Below, piece by piece: positions 7,434 to 15,789 of a DNA stretch of 64,000 bases (position 1 is the stretch's first letter; every line of letters starts with the position of its first letter). The position numbers and the translations under genes were made by a program. The DNA comes from Brumimicrobium mesophilum (GTDB taxonomy: Bacteria > Bacteroidota > Bacteroidia > Flavobacteriales_D > Crocinitomicaceae). Under the pieces are notes generated by a model. That model searched no databases, was not told where the DNA came from, and saw only the letters and a program-made list of their open reading frames with translations. The stretch spans positions 124,242 through 188,241 of the forward strand of contig NZ_PVSS01000009.1 of assembly GCF_003025005.1 (NCBI RefSeq). The letters run 5' to 3'.

Positions 7434-9509
7434 ATGAAAACATTAAAGAAATTTATTTTAATTAGCACTTTATTGATCAGCGGATTCTCAACAGCACAAA
7501 ACGTAGAGTTCAAACGCAGTAACTTCAAAGATGATACCGATGCATACAAAGAAGCTACGGATGCAATTGACAAAGGAACTACTCTATTTGAAGAAGGTTC
7601 ATTGGCTATTTTTGAAGTGAGAGATCCAGGTTTGACCTTCAAAAAAGCACTTATTGAATTTGAAATTGCTCAAAAACTCAATCCTGAAAACGCGTTAAAT
7701 AATTACAGAATTGGAGTTTGTTACATTCATTCTTCTACCCCATACAAAGCAATTCCATTTTTAGATAAAGCATACGCTTTGGATCCAGTTGCAGATCCAT
7801 TCCTATATTATTATCATGGTAACGCTAAGCAACTTGAAGAGAAATTTGATGAAGCCTTGGTTTCTTACAAGAAATTTGAAGAGAATTATAGAAAGTCGGA
7901 CAACTTCAACAAGTTTGTTACAATGCGAAAAAAAGAATGCGGATATGCTAAAAAATTTAAAGCAGAACCTGTTCGTGTATGGGTTGATAATGTTCAAGCA
8001 CTAAATACAGAATTTGACGAAATTGCACCAACGATTACAACTGATGGAGCAGAAATTATATTTAGCTCTAATCGACCTAATGAAAACAAACCAAATGTAG
8101 TTGGAGATTTTGACCACGACATCTATAGTTCATTTAACAATGATGGGACTTGGCAAAAAGCAAAGCCAATTTCTGGAAGTGTAAATTCAACTTTAGACGA
8201 CATTGTAAATAACTTGTCTTACGACGGAACAAAAATGCTTCTTCACAAAGATAACGAAGGGCAAATCGATATATATGAAACTATCTTAATGGGCTCGAAT
8301 TGGAGTACTCCAGAAATTATGCATCATCAAATTAGCACAAAACGAACGAATGACATGTATGCTTCCTATAATCACGATGGATACAACATATTTTTCGCTC
8401 GAGGGAATGAAAACCTGAGTAAAGGAACGAATATTATGTATGCTGGGAAACAAAGTTTAATGGATAAAAGTTATAGCACTGCAACTACAATCAATCAGGT
8501 AAATAGTCAATTTAATGATGGCCCTATCTACATGCACATTGATGGAAAAACAATGTATATTGCTTCTCAAGGCCACGAATCAATTGGTGGATATGATATA
8601 TTTGTATCGAAAAAGACTCAAGGAGGATGGTCAAAACCAGAAAATATGGGTTATCCAATCAATACTCCTTATGACGATTTCTTTTTTGCAGCAACAGCCA
8701 ATGGAAAATACGCTTACATTTCTTCAAATCGTCCAAATGGCCAAGGTGGTTTCGACATTTATAAAGTTACTTTTTGGGGAGCTCCTAAACATCCAATTGT
8801 CGATATGGAGGATTACTTATTAGCCTCGATTGCAGAACCAATTAAAGACCCTCAGATTGAAGAAGTAGTGAGTGTTAATAAAGTTTCATTGACCGTTTTT
8901 AAAGGAAAAACAATTGACGCATTAACTAGAAAAGCTGTTGAAGCCTCGATAGAAATTACAGACAATAAAAATGGTAAAATTATTGAGAGATTCACAACAA
9001 ACAGTGCAACTGGAAAGTTTCTCCTCTCTTTAACAGCTGGAAAAAACTATGGAATTGCTGTAAAAGCAGATGGATATTTATTCCATTCGGAAAACTTTGA
9101 TGTTCCAGAAGGAAGCGATTACAACCTTATCGACAAAACAATCAATCTGAAAAATATTGCCGTTGGAAGTAGAATTGCTTTGCGAAATATTTTCTTTGAT
9201 GTTGGAGAATCAATCTTAAGAAGTGAATCTAATGCAGAATTAGACAGGCTGGTAAATCTATTAAAAGAAGTTCCAACTTTAAAAGTTGAGATTTCAGGGC
9301 ATACCGACAATACAGGTTCTGCAACGATTAATGACAAGTTGTCTCAAGATAGAGCTGATGCAGTCGTGGTATACTTAAAGGGCAAAGGAATTTCAGCAGA
9401 CAGATTAACTTCGCAAGGGTATGGAGCTTCGAAACCAATTTCCAGTAACAATTCTTCACAAGGGAGACAAGAAAATAGAAGAACGGAGTTTGAAATTACT
9501 GCTAATTAA
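7434..9509 (+). CDS. PorE-like OmpA family protein (TPR, beta-propeller, regulatory-like and OmpA domains)
   Basis: The 691-residue protein begins at the ATG at 7434 with a Sec signal peptide (MKTLKKFILIS..., cleaved near residue 22). Domains in order are TPR-like helices (about 30-170), a WD40/PD40-type beta-propeller (about 190-465, with SSNRP and GGYDIF/GGFDIY blade motifs), a carboxypeptidase-regulatory-like beta domain (about 500-580) and a C-terminal OmpA peptidoglycan-binding domain (about 590-691, SGHTDNTG and RRTEFEI). This order is that of PorE, a T9SS accessory protein described in Porphyromonas gingivalis. Unlike PorE, no lipobox cysteine is visible. Bacteroidota hold several such proteins, so this may be a paralogue rather than PorE itself. 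Confidence 0.8.
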   Translation: MKTLKKFILISTLLISGFSTAQNVEFKRSNFKDDTDAYKEATDAIDKGTTLFEEGSLAIFEVRDPGLTFKKALIEFEIAQKLNPENALNNYRIGVCYIHSSTPYKAIPFLDKAYALDPVADPFLYYYHGNAKQLEEKFDEALVSYKKFEENYRKSDNFNKFVTMRKKECGYAKKFKAEPVRVWVDNVQALNTEFDEIAPTITTDGAEIIFSSNRPNENKPNVVGDFDHDIYSSFNNDGTWQKAKPISGSVNSTLDDIVNNLSYDGTKMLLHKDNEGQIDIYETILMGSNWSTPEIMHHQISTKRTNDMYASYNHDGYNIFFARGNENLSKGTNIMYAGKQSLMDKSYSTATTINQVNSQFNDGPIYMHIDGKTMYIASQGHESIGGYDIFVSKKTQGGWSKPENMGYPINTPYDDFFFAATANGKYAYISSNRPNGQGGFDIYKVTFWGAPKHPIVDMEDYLLASIAEPIKDPQIEEVVSVNKVSLTVFKGKTIDALTRKAVEASIEITDNKNGKIIERFTTNSATGKFLLSLTAGKNYGIAVKADGYLFHSENFDVPEGSDYNLIDKTINLKNIAVGSRIALRNIFFDVGESILRSESNAELDRLVNLLKEVPTLKVEISGHTDNTGSATINDKLSQDRADAVVVYLKGKGISADRLTSQGYGASKPISSNNSSQGRQENRRTEFEITAN

Positions 9510-9532
9510 TACATTCTTCAATTATAGAAAAA

Positions 9533-10918
9533 ATGACCTCAGAACAAATTGATTTTTTATTCAACAAATTCAAGAACATCGCTTTTAACGACTCCGAAAT
9601 ATTAGATAAATATGGTCGTGATGAAACAGAAGATTTACTTTTCCCTCCTCAAATAGTTTTAAAACCTTCGACAACTGAAGAGGTTTCAGCTATTTTAAAA
9701 TATTGCAATGACAACAAAATCCCGGTTACTCCATCTGGAGCTAGAACAGGTTTAAGTGGTGGTGCACTTCCTATTCACGGTGGAGTGGCTTTGAGCATGG
9801 AAAAGATGAATAAAATCATCAAAATAGATGAAAACAACTCTCAAGTCATAACTGAGCCAGGAGTAATTACTCAAGTCTTGCAAGAAGCTGTTCGCGAAAA
9901 AGGATTGTTTTACCCTCCCGATCCAGCATCAAAAGGAAGTTGCTTTATTGGTGGAAATATTGCTGAAAATAGTGGCGGCCCAAAAGCTGTGAAATATGGC
10001 GTAACTGCAGATTATGTTTTAAACCTTGAAGTTGTTTTACCTAACGGCGAAGTTATTTGGACAGGCGCCAATGTTTTAAAAAATGCGACAGGCTATAATC
10101 TTACTCAATTAATTGTGGGTAGCGAAGGAACTTTGGGTGTCGTAACCAAGATTGTATTGAGACTAATTTCTCATCCGACTGAGAACATGTTAATGTTGGT
10201 TCCCTTTTATGAAGCTAGGAAAGCATGTGAAGCCGTTGCTGCCATCATGAAAACAGGAATTACGCCAAGCGGAATGGAGTTTATGGAGCGTGATGCCATT
10301 CGTTGGACAATAGATAATATTCCTACAATTCAAATGGAAATAGATGAAAACCACGAAGCTCATTTATTAATTGAAGTTGATGGTTTTGATGAAAATAAAC
10401 TTATCGAAGACTGTGAGAAAATCGCAAACATTTTGGAGCAATTTGAAACAGGCGACGTGCTATTTGCTGATAGTCAAGCACAGAAAGACAAACTTTGGGA
10501 AGTTCGTCGAAAAGTTGGCGAAGCCGTAAAAACACATTCTATATATAAAGAAGAGGATACGGTTGTTCCAAGATTTGAGTTAGCTAATCTTTTGGCCGGA
10601 GTTAAAAAAATCGGTGATAAATATGGTTTTAAATCGGTGTGTTATGGTCACGCTGGGGACGGAAACTTACATGTGAATATTTTAAAAGGAGACCTGACTG
10701 ATGACCAATGGAATAATGAACTTCCAAAGGCGATCCGAGAAATTTTCTCGCTGACAGTAAAGCTTGGAGGAACTATCTCGGGAGAACATGGGATTGGACT
10801 CGTTCAAAAATCTTATATGGATATTCCATTTTCTGCGATGTCCTTGCGTTTGATGAAAGAGATAAAGCAAATTTTTGATCCAAATAATATAATGAATCCA
10901 GGGAAGATACTTGAATAG
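9533..10918 (+). CDS. FAD-linked oxidase, GlcD / D-lactate dehydrogenase type
   Basis: The 461-residue protein has an N-terminal PCMH-type FAD-binding domain (PSGARTGLSGGALP near residues 70-84; NIAENSGGPKAVKYG; GSEGTLGVVT) and a FAD-oxidase C-terminal domain with GHAGDGNLHVNI and GEHGIGL. Enzymes of this layout oxidise D-2-hydroxyacids such as glycolate, D-lactate or D-2-hydroxyglutarate and pass electrons to quinones or cytochromes. No glcE/glcF partners are adjacent, so it is probably a stand-alone D-2-hydroxyacid dehydrogenase. The gene follows the OmpA gene by 23 bases and its stop lies five bases from the convergent hemerythrin gene, with no terminator between them. Confidence 0.85.
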   Translation: MTSEQIDFLFNKFKNIAFNDSEILDKYGRDETEDLLFPPQIVLKPSTTEEVSAILKYCNDNKIPVTPSGARTGLSGGALPIHGGVALSMEKMNKIIKIDENNSQVITEPGVITQVLQEAVREKGLFYPPDPASKGSCFIGGNIAENSGGPKAVKYGVTADYVLNLEVVLPNGEVIWTGANVLKNATGYNLTQLIVGSEGTLGVVTKIVLRLISHPTENMLMLVPFYEARKACEAVAAIMKTGITPSGMEFMERDAIRWTIDNIPTIQMEIDENHEAHLLIEVDGFDENKLIEDCEKIANILEQFETGDVLFADSQAQKDKLWEVRRKVGEAVKTHSIYKEEDTVVPRFELANLLAGVKKIGDKYGFKSVCYGHAGDGNLHVNILKGDLTDDQWNNELPKAIREIFSLTVKLGGTISGEHGIGLVQKSYMDIPFSAMSLRLMKEIKQIFDPNNIMNPGKILE

Positions 10919-10923
10919 TGACT

Positions 10924-11391
10924 TTATTCCCAATAAACAAGCGCTCTATTTTCAACAAAGCTTAATTCATCATGAAGTTCGGCGATTTTCTCTAATTCTG
11001 TTGGACTAGCTATTTCTTGAATTAATTGGAATAACTCCCTTTCTTCGAATCTGATGTGTCTTTCAAGTTCTTCCTCGATAGAATTTATTGATTCTTCTAA
11101 TTCCTGTTCAACTGAAAATAATTCTTTTAAGCGTTCATGATCCGATTTAGCTTTCTCAATCATTACATGCTCATCACCTAGAACAGGAAAAATATATTTT
11201 TCTTCGTCTTCAAAATGAGGTTTCAAATATTTTTCGAAAAACCAATCGTTGTAACTTTTGATCTTTTCTAAAGAAACTCCATTTTTTATCCCTTTACGAA
11301 TTTTCCACCCCAAGAGCAAACCTTGGTGATGTTCTCTACTAAATGGCTGCAAAGATTCATGTCTTTTTAATGGTTTTCTAGGTTTACTCAT
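10924..11391 (-). CDS. Hemerythrin-domain protein
   Basis: This 155-residue cytosolic four-helix protein carries hemerythrin-like metal ligands: SREHHQGLL in helix 1, KPHFEDEEKYIFP (H-x3-E type) in helix 2, the SDHERLKE helix, and ERHIRFEERELF in helix 4. Such di-iron proteins sense or store O2 or NO or repair iron-sulphur centres. The frame stays open to 11463, but the ATG at 11391, one base after the preceding gene's stop, gives the natural N-terminus (MSKPRKPLKRHES). It is the last gene of the minus-strand stress cluster beginning at 13641. Confidence 0.85.
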   Translation of the reverse strand: MSKPRKPLKRHESLQPFSREHHQGLLLGWKIRKGIKNGVSLEKIKSYNDWFFEKYLKPHFEDEEKYIFPVLGDEHVMIEKAKSDHERLKELFSVEQELEESINSIEEELERHIRFEERELFQLIQEIASPTELEKIAELHDELSFVENRALVYWE

Positions 11392-11392
11392 T

Positions 11393-11716
11393 TTACTTAG
11401 ATTGTTTATGTAAATGAGCAACAATTTTTGATGTATCTCCATCTGCATAAACGCCGTAAGCATTCACTAAAACCCCCTTAACATTATGTTTATTAGAGGA
11501 AATGGCATAAACAATCATAGAATCACCTGGGTCTGTTTCTCCTTCAAATCGATGAACCTCGTCGATAACAAAATCTTTTTCAGACAAAGCTAAATCTGAT
11601 TTTCTACAGACAATACAATCCTTTGTAGCTTCAATATAAAAGTCAGTTGTATAACCACGTTTAATTAAGTCATTGGTCGCTTCAGATACTGTTTCGTATG
11701 TTGGTTTTCTTGCCAT
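11393..11716 (-). CDS. Small conserved protein of unknown function
   Basis: The 107-residue soluble protein has a segment DCIVCRKSDLAL with a CxxC pair, a conserved-looking VHRFEGETDPGDS stretch and a GVLVNAYGVYAD stretch. I recognise this type from Bacteroidota genomes, where it is often labelled phosphoribosylpyrophosphate synthetase; it is far too short and has none of the PRPP-binding motifs, so that label should not be used. The CxxC could bind a metal or be redox-active (inference). It lies 22 bases downstream of an exported unknown and one base upstream of the hemerythrin gene, so it shares their expression. Confidence 0.75.
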   Translation of the reverse strand: MARKPTYETVSEATNDLIKRGYTTDFYIEATKDCIVCRKSDLALSEKDFVIDEVHRFEGETDPGDSMIVYAISSNKHNVKGVLVNAYGVYADGDTSKIVAHLHKQSK

Positions 11717-11738
11717 AATCTAAAATTTTAGCGTGCAC

Positions 11739-12320
11739 CTAAATTGGTGTCACCATAATGTGTGCTCTGTGCGTTCCTGGATCCATTAACCACGGCATTC
11801 CTGGTGCTGAGGGCGATAGCGGAAGTCCGGTAGATTCTTGAGTTGCATAAGGAATGTAAACCACATAGCGCAATCTCCCATCTTTCACTTCTCCCGTTTG
11901 GCTATTCAAGTTTTCTTCTTTTCCATTGAATACATACATCATGCTTTGACCTTCTGGAAAATTCAATTGATTTGATTCTATTTCTTTTTTTCTAATTTCT
12001 CGAATTTCAATTGGTGTTTTACCTTGAGATTTCAACACTCGTCCTCTTTGAAAAAAATCTTCTAATTCACTATAATAGCAAACGATTTGAACCCCTTCTT
12101 TCTTTGGGTCATCTGCAACACATGTTAAGTAACTATCAGATTCACGCAAAACAATCATGTTTTCATCATTGGAATAACCTAAAACTTTAGCTTCACTTTT
12201 TTCTTTTTCAGATAAAAAATGCGTTGCTAATTTAATTTGAGTTTCCTTAGACATTGAACTCTCTTGCGTAATTCCGATAGAACCGATAAGAAATGATAAA
12301 CTGATTAAAATATATCTCAT
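11739..12320 (-). CDS. Exported protein of unknown function
   Basis: The 193-residue protein has a Sec signal peptide (about residues 1-18, MRYILISLSFLIGSIG then ITQE) and no lipobox. The mature part is mixed alpha/beta, with a central charged helix (GRVLKSQGKTPIEIREIRKK) and a C-terminal region rich in Pro and Gly (TGLPLSPSAPGMPWL) ending in HRAHIMVTPI. I do not recognise a catalytic motif. The gene sits between tpx (64 bases upstream) and the small CxxC protein (22 bases downstream), so an envelope role in the stress response is suggested by position only. Confidence 0.7.
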   Translation of the reverse strand: MRYILISLSFLIGSIGITQESSMSKETQIKLATHFLSEKEKSEAKVLGYSNDENMIVLRESDSYLTCVADDPKKEGVQIVCYYSELEDFFQRGRVLKSQGKTPIEIREIRKKEIESNQLNFPEGQSMMYVFNGKEENLNSQTGEVKDGRLRYVVYIPYATQESTGLPLSPSAPGMPWLMDPGTHRAHIMVTPI

Positions 12321-12384
12321 AATTGTACTTTTGCGATAAGATAATCATTTTTTACTTTTTTTCAGTAATAATTTAAGTTCTCAC

Positions 12385-12876
12385 CTAAACCTTATTTAAG
12401 GCCGCTTCATAATTTGGTTCATCTGTAACTTCCTCAACCAATTCAGCATATTGCACAACCAGGTTTTCATCTGTCACAATTACCCCTCTTGCGTGCAAAC
12501 CATCCAAAGGTCCACCTTTCATTATAGTCCCCAATTGATGAGCATCGCCATATCGATAATCCGACGTTGTTATAGCATTTTCTATTCCTTTAGAAGTACA
12601 AAAACGTTTAAGTGCAAATGGCAAATCCAATGATGTAAAAACCAAAGCCACGTCCTCTCTATGTTTTAATTTATCCGCAAATTTATTCAACTGCATTGCA
12701 CATACTGATGTATCCACACTAGGAAAGATATTAAAAACAACTTTTTTACCTTTAAGATCATTCGTATTTAACTCTGTTAAATCTGACTTTACTAATTTCA
12801 TTTCTGGAAGTTTATCCCCTACTTTTGGAAAATCTCCACTTGTTTGAATAGTTGTTCCTTTAAATTTAATTTCCAT
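12385..12876 (-). CDS. tpx: Thiol peroxidase (Tpx)
   Basis: The 163-residue atypical 2-Cys peroxiredoxin reduces H2O2 and organic hydroperoxides. The peroxidatic cysteine is C59 in PSVDTSVC and the resolving cysteine C93 in KRFCTSKGIEN, a spacing equal to E. coli C61/C95. The start is the ATG at 12876 (MEIKFKGTTIQTSGDFPKVG); an in-frame ATG at 12966 would read through the globin gene's end and is rejected. The gene lies 19 bases after the globin stop, so peroxide and NO/O2 handling genes are transcribed together here. Confidence 0.95.
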   Translation of the reverse strand: MEIKFKGTTIQTSGDFPKVGDKLPEMKLVKSDLTELNTNDLKGKKVVFNIFPSVDTSVCAMQLNKFADKLKHREDVALVFTSLDLPFALKRFCTSKGIENAITTSDYRYGDAHQLGTIMKGGPLDGLHARGVIVTDENLVVQYAELVEEVTDEPNYEAALNKV

Positions 12877-12895
12877 GATATTGTATTTAATTTTA

Positions 12896-13294
12896 CTATA
12901 ATTTATTCCCTGGTCTTTGGTGCCAAATAGCAATATACAACCCGGTAGACATTTTTCTAGCGGCATTTTTTGCCCTATCTGCTAATCGTCCTTCAAACTT
13001 TTCATCTATGGTTCTAAACCAAATGTGCATCCAATGTGCAAAATGCTCTTGTGTTACTCCATAATTCAAGTTCCGATCAACCTCTGCATGAACATGTGGC
13101 GGATTTCCCTTAAATTTAGGAATTCCAAACAAATTAGTCTCCCAAAAATCTGTCAATTTTTCTAAATGAGAAGGCCATTGTTCATCTGACAAATGAGAAT
13201 TAAATATAGGACCCAAAGTCTCGTCTGTCCTAATTTTAGCATAAAAATCATTTACTAACTCACTCACGTCTTCTCTATTTTCAATTTCTCTCAT
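12896..13294 (-). CDS. Group III truncated hemoglobin
   Basis: The 132-residue globin has the group III pattern: a TDFWETNLFG.P.FKGNPP block around the E-helix, HVHAEVD, and the F-helix segment with the heme-ligating His in VTQEHFAHWMHIWF. Group III globins (as in Campylobacter Ctb) bind O2 and NO tightly and are tied to nitrosative stress or oxygen delivery at low oxygen. It starts two bases after the cupin stop and is followed by tpx, supporting a common stress operon. Confidence 0.9.
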   Translation of the reverse strand: MREIENREDVSELVNDFYAKIRTDETLGPIFNSHLSDEQWPSHLEKLTDFWETNLFGIPKFKGNPPHVHAEVDRNLNYGVTQEHFAHWMHIWFRTIDEKFEGRLADRAKNAARKMSTGLYIAIWHQRPGNKL

Positions 13295-13296
13295 GG

Positions 13297-13641
13297 TTAA
13301 GAATTTTCAGCTACTGTCACCACACGATCTGATGTGTCCATTTTAGATAATGTAAGGCGAACTATACTTTCTTCAATTGCCAACAAATCATGTGGTACAT
13401 TCCCTTCCAAGGTTAAAATATCATCTTTGGAAAGTTGGTGCTTTTCTCCATTAACTCCAAATTCAATTGAACCTTCAAGTAGATGAACAACTATTGGGAA
13501 TGGAGTCTTATGCTCTCTCATCACTTGTCCTTTTTTAAAGGCGATTCTTATTTCTTTAGAAAAAGAAGTTTCTAGAATTAAAGTAATCTTTACTTTATCA
13601 TCGCCAAAGATTAATTCGTTTTGAAAAGAATTATTATTCAT
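13297..13641 (-). CDS. Small cupin-domain protein
   Basis: The 114-residue single-domain cupin has the two motifs in weak form: the first around KGQVMREHKTPFPIVVHLLEG and the second around LEGNVPHDLLAIEES, giving His (REH, PHD) candidates for metal binding. Cupins of this size may be oxygen- or metal-sensing or small dioxygenases; no reaction can be assigned. It is the first gene of the minus-strand cluster and is coupled to the group III globin, with only two bases between them. Confidence 0.8.
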   Translation of the reverse strand: MNNNSFQNELIFGDDKVKITLILETSFSKEIRIAFKKGQVMREHKTPFPIVVHLLEGSIEFGVNGEKHQLSKDDILTLEGNVPHDLLAIEESIVRLTLSKMDTSDRVVTVAENS

Positions 13642-13676
13642 TCTAATAATTTTTTAGGTAGTACTTTAAACCCAAG

Positions 13677-13684
13677 CAAAAATA
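13677..13684 (-). promoter_or_regulatory. -7 element of the cupin-globin-tpx operon
   Basis: On the minus strand TATTTTTG (exact TAnnTTTG) lies 36 bases upstream of the cupin start. No TTG is seen at the ideal -33 position, which would fit activator-dependent expression. Confidence 0.5.
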
Positions 13685-13732
13685 AGCATAGTTCAAATAA
13701 AAGACTAATTTATCCTTTATTAATTCTGGAAA

Positions 13733-13765
13733 TAAAAAAAAGGAGAAGCGTAAAGCTCTCCTTTT
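13733..13765 (-). terminator. Terminator of rpmE2
   Basis: On the minus strand a 9 bp stem AAAAGGAGA/TCTCCTTTT with an inner AGC/GCT pairing is followed by a run of T residues, 22 bases after the rpmE2 stop. Confidence 0.8.
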
Positions 13766-13786
13766 CAATATGTTTATAGTGGGTCA

Positions 13787-14044
13787 CTATTTTTTCATGT
13801 GACGCGCATATCTATTCTTAAACTTATCAATACGACCTGCAGTATCAACATACTGCTCTTTACCTGTGAAGTAAGGATGAGACATGTGAGAGATATCTAA
13901 TTTAATTAGAGGGTACTCAGCACCGTCTTCCCATTCAATTGTTTCCGTTGATGCAGCGCATGAACGTGTAACAAATGAATATTCATTTGTCATATCTTTA
14001 AATACTACTAAACGGTAGTTTTCTGGATGTGTATCTTTTTTCAT
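13787..14044 (-). CDS. rpmE2: Ribosomal protein bL31, type B (zinc-independent)
   Basis: The 85-residue protein is bL31 of the C-minus type: it keeps the MKKDTHPENYRLVVFKDM start, HPYFTGKEQYVDTAGRIDKF core and RYARHMKK tail, but has a single Cys (SCAAS) rather than the two CxxC zinc pairs of RpmE. It is part of the large subunit near the central protuberance. The start is the ATG at 14044, supported by the promoter at 14083-14114, which lies downstream of the alternative start codon at 14110. Type B copies often replace zinc-bound L31 under zinc limitation; here it may simply be the only copy. Confidence 0.95.
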   Translation of the reverse strand: MKKDTHPENYRLVVFKDMTNEYSFVTRSCAASTETIEWEDGAEYPLIKLDISHMSHPYFTGKEQYVDTAGRIDKFKNRYARHMKK

Positions 14045-14394
14045 TTCAACTAAAATTACTTGTTCTATCTTAAATCGGATGGCAAATTTAATAATTAAAA
14101 TCAAATCCACACAACCTTAGTGCAAATTATTTCAATAATAAATTTCTCTCGCCAAATATAGTTTAAATACTGAGTAATAAAAAGTTTCTAATCACTATAT
14201 TTTATAAATATAATTATTTGGGTTTAAAAGGAACACAAAATATTGTCTTTATATTATAATCTACTATACTCATGCATGATTTAGAAAGAACACTTATGAA
14301 CTATTTGTTCCAAATTTCAAAAAATAAAACCAATATTAATTCGTTAACTTAGCAGCAACTTTTCCGATTTTCGACGGATTAAAACTTTAATAAC
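14045..14394. other. Intergenic region with divergent regulatory sequence
   Basis: This 350-base AT-rich stretch between rpmE2 (minus) and the lipoprotein gene (plus) contains the rpmE2 promoter at its left end. I see no open frame of note, no RNA gene and no clear TAnnTTTG box for the plus-strand gene. Confidence 0.6.
14083..14114 (-). promoter_or_regulatory. Promoter of rpmE2
   Basis: Minus-strand TAAATTTG (14090-14083) is an exact -7 match, with TTG at 14114-14112, 21 bases upstream. It places transcription start near 14076 and so fixes the ATG at 14044 as the real start. Confidence 0.65.
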
Positions 14395-15789
14395 TTGAAA
14401 AAGATTCTATATATTTTACCATTTATACTTTTAGCTTGGACTGCTTCTTACTTAACAAGTTGCAAAAAAGATATTTTATTCTCTAAGGATAACCTTTCTT
14501 TTTCAGCTGACACAGTACTTTTTGACACCGTTTTCACTACTATTGGATCAACAACTCAGAGGTTAAAAATCTACAATACTTCAGGGCAGCCCGTAAAAGT
14601 AAATAGTGTAGTGTTAGTTGGAGGAGAATCTTCTCCCTACCGAATTAATTTAGACGGTCTTTCCGGAACTACCTTTAATGACATCATAATCCCTGCAGAC
14701 GACAGTTTATTCATGTTTGTGGAAGTAACCTTAGGAGAAAATGGATTTCTTGACCCCTTCATAATTGAAGATGTTGTAGAATTTGAGACCAATGGAAAAA
14801 TGCAAAGTGTACAACTTGCTGCTTGGGGACAAGATGCTTATTTTCATTACAAAGATTTAAATGAAGGAGTTTGGCCTAATGACAAACCTCATGTCATTTA
14901 CGATTTTGCTCTGATTGATTCCGCGAAAACGTTAAAAATCCAGGCTGGAACTAACGTTCATCTACACAAAGGGGCAATCCTATTTGTAAATAAAGGAACA
15001 TTAGAAGTCGATGGAACTTTTGATAACAAAGTAGTTTTTGAAGGTGATCGTTTAGAAGCATTCTACGAAGATGTTAAAGGTCAATATTATGGGATATATT
15101 TTAATCAGGCAAGAGAGAGCTATATTAAACATGCAATAATAAAGAATGGTACAGCAGGAGTTCATGTTTTCGGAAATGACCCTTCAAATTCTGGATATAC
15201 AGTTACCTTAAGTGAAACGGAAATTTCAAATCATGCCAGCTATGGAATTTTCAATTATTCTGGTGGAATGGTTTATGGAGAAAACTTAAATGTTTATGAT
15301 AACGGAATTTATGCATACTTTCTATTAGAAGGTGGAGGCCATAATTTCAGACATTCCCAATTTTTAAGCTATGGTTCTGAAGGAAACCAACCTGCAGTAG
15401 CCATTAAAAATTATTTCACTAGAGAAGATAACATAACTTATATTGGTGATGTTAATGAAGGCTCTTTCTACAATTCAATTATATATGGAGGTGGTGACTT
15501 TCAAATTGGTTATGATACAATTACAAATAATGGAGCGGTATCTATTGATATAGACTACAATACTAATTTTATAAAGCAATTAACTGTACCCACAAATTCA
15601 GGATTTATTGATAATGTATGGAATACTGACCCCTTATTTGAAAGTATTATCGATAAAGAATATATTATTAAAAGCAATTCATTGTGTAAAGATGCTGCCA
15701 ATCCTCTATTTTTTCCTATTTCTGGGGTAGACATTTTAGGTAAACCAAGAGCTGGAGTACTCGACATCGGACCATACGAGTTAGATTAA
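14395..15789 (+). CDS. Beta-helix lipoprotein of unknown function (TTG start)
   Basis: The 464-residue lipoprotein has a type II signal peptide: basic MKKILY, a hydrophobic core, and lipobox LTSC followed by KK. It starts with TTG at 14395; no ATG precedes the signal sequence, so TTG is the only sensible start. Residues about 180-400 show repeated short strands with G/N turns (GTLEVDGTF, GIYFNQARESYIKHAIIKNGTAG, SYGIFNYSGGMVYGENLNVYDNG), typical of a right-handed parallel beta-helix. The tail GPYELD fits proteins of the choice-of-anchor/beta-helix type. Its stop codon directly abuts the next ATG, so it is translationally coupled to the exported toxin-23-like protein. Confidence 0.8.
   Translation: MKKILYILPFILLAWTASYLTSCKKDILFSKDNLSFSADTVLFDTVFTTIGSTTQRLKIYNTSGQPVKVNSVVLVGGESSPYRINLDGLSGTTFNDIIIPADDSLFMFVEVTLGENGFLDPFIIEDVVEFETNGKMQSVQLAAWGQDAYFHYKDLNEGVWPNDKPHVIYDFALIDSAKTLKIQAGTNVHLHKGAILFVNKGTLEVDGTFDNKVVFEGDRLEAFYEDVKGQYYGIYFNQARESYIKHAIIKNGTAGVHVFGNDPSNSGYTVTLSETEISNHASYGIFNYSGGMVYGENLNVYDNGIYAYFLLEGGGHNFRHSQFLSYGSEGNQPAVAIKNYFTREDNITYIGDVNEGSFYNSIIYGGGDFQIGYDTITNNGAVSIDIDYNTNFIKQLTVPTNSGFIDNVWNTDPLFESIIDKEYIIKSNSLCKDAANPLFFPISGVDILGKPRAGVLDIGPYELD

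Noticed and set aside
12877-12966. Extended N-terminus of tpx
   Set aside because: The upstream 30 codons overlap the 3' end of the globin gene and do not match Tpx; the start is the ATG at 12876.
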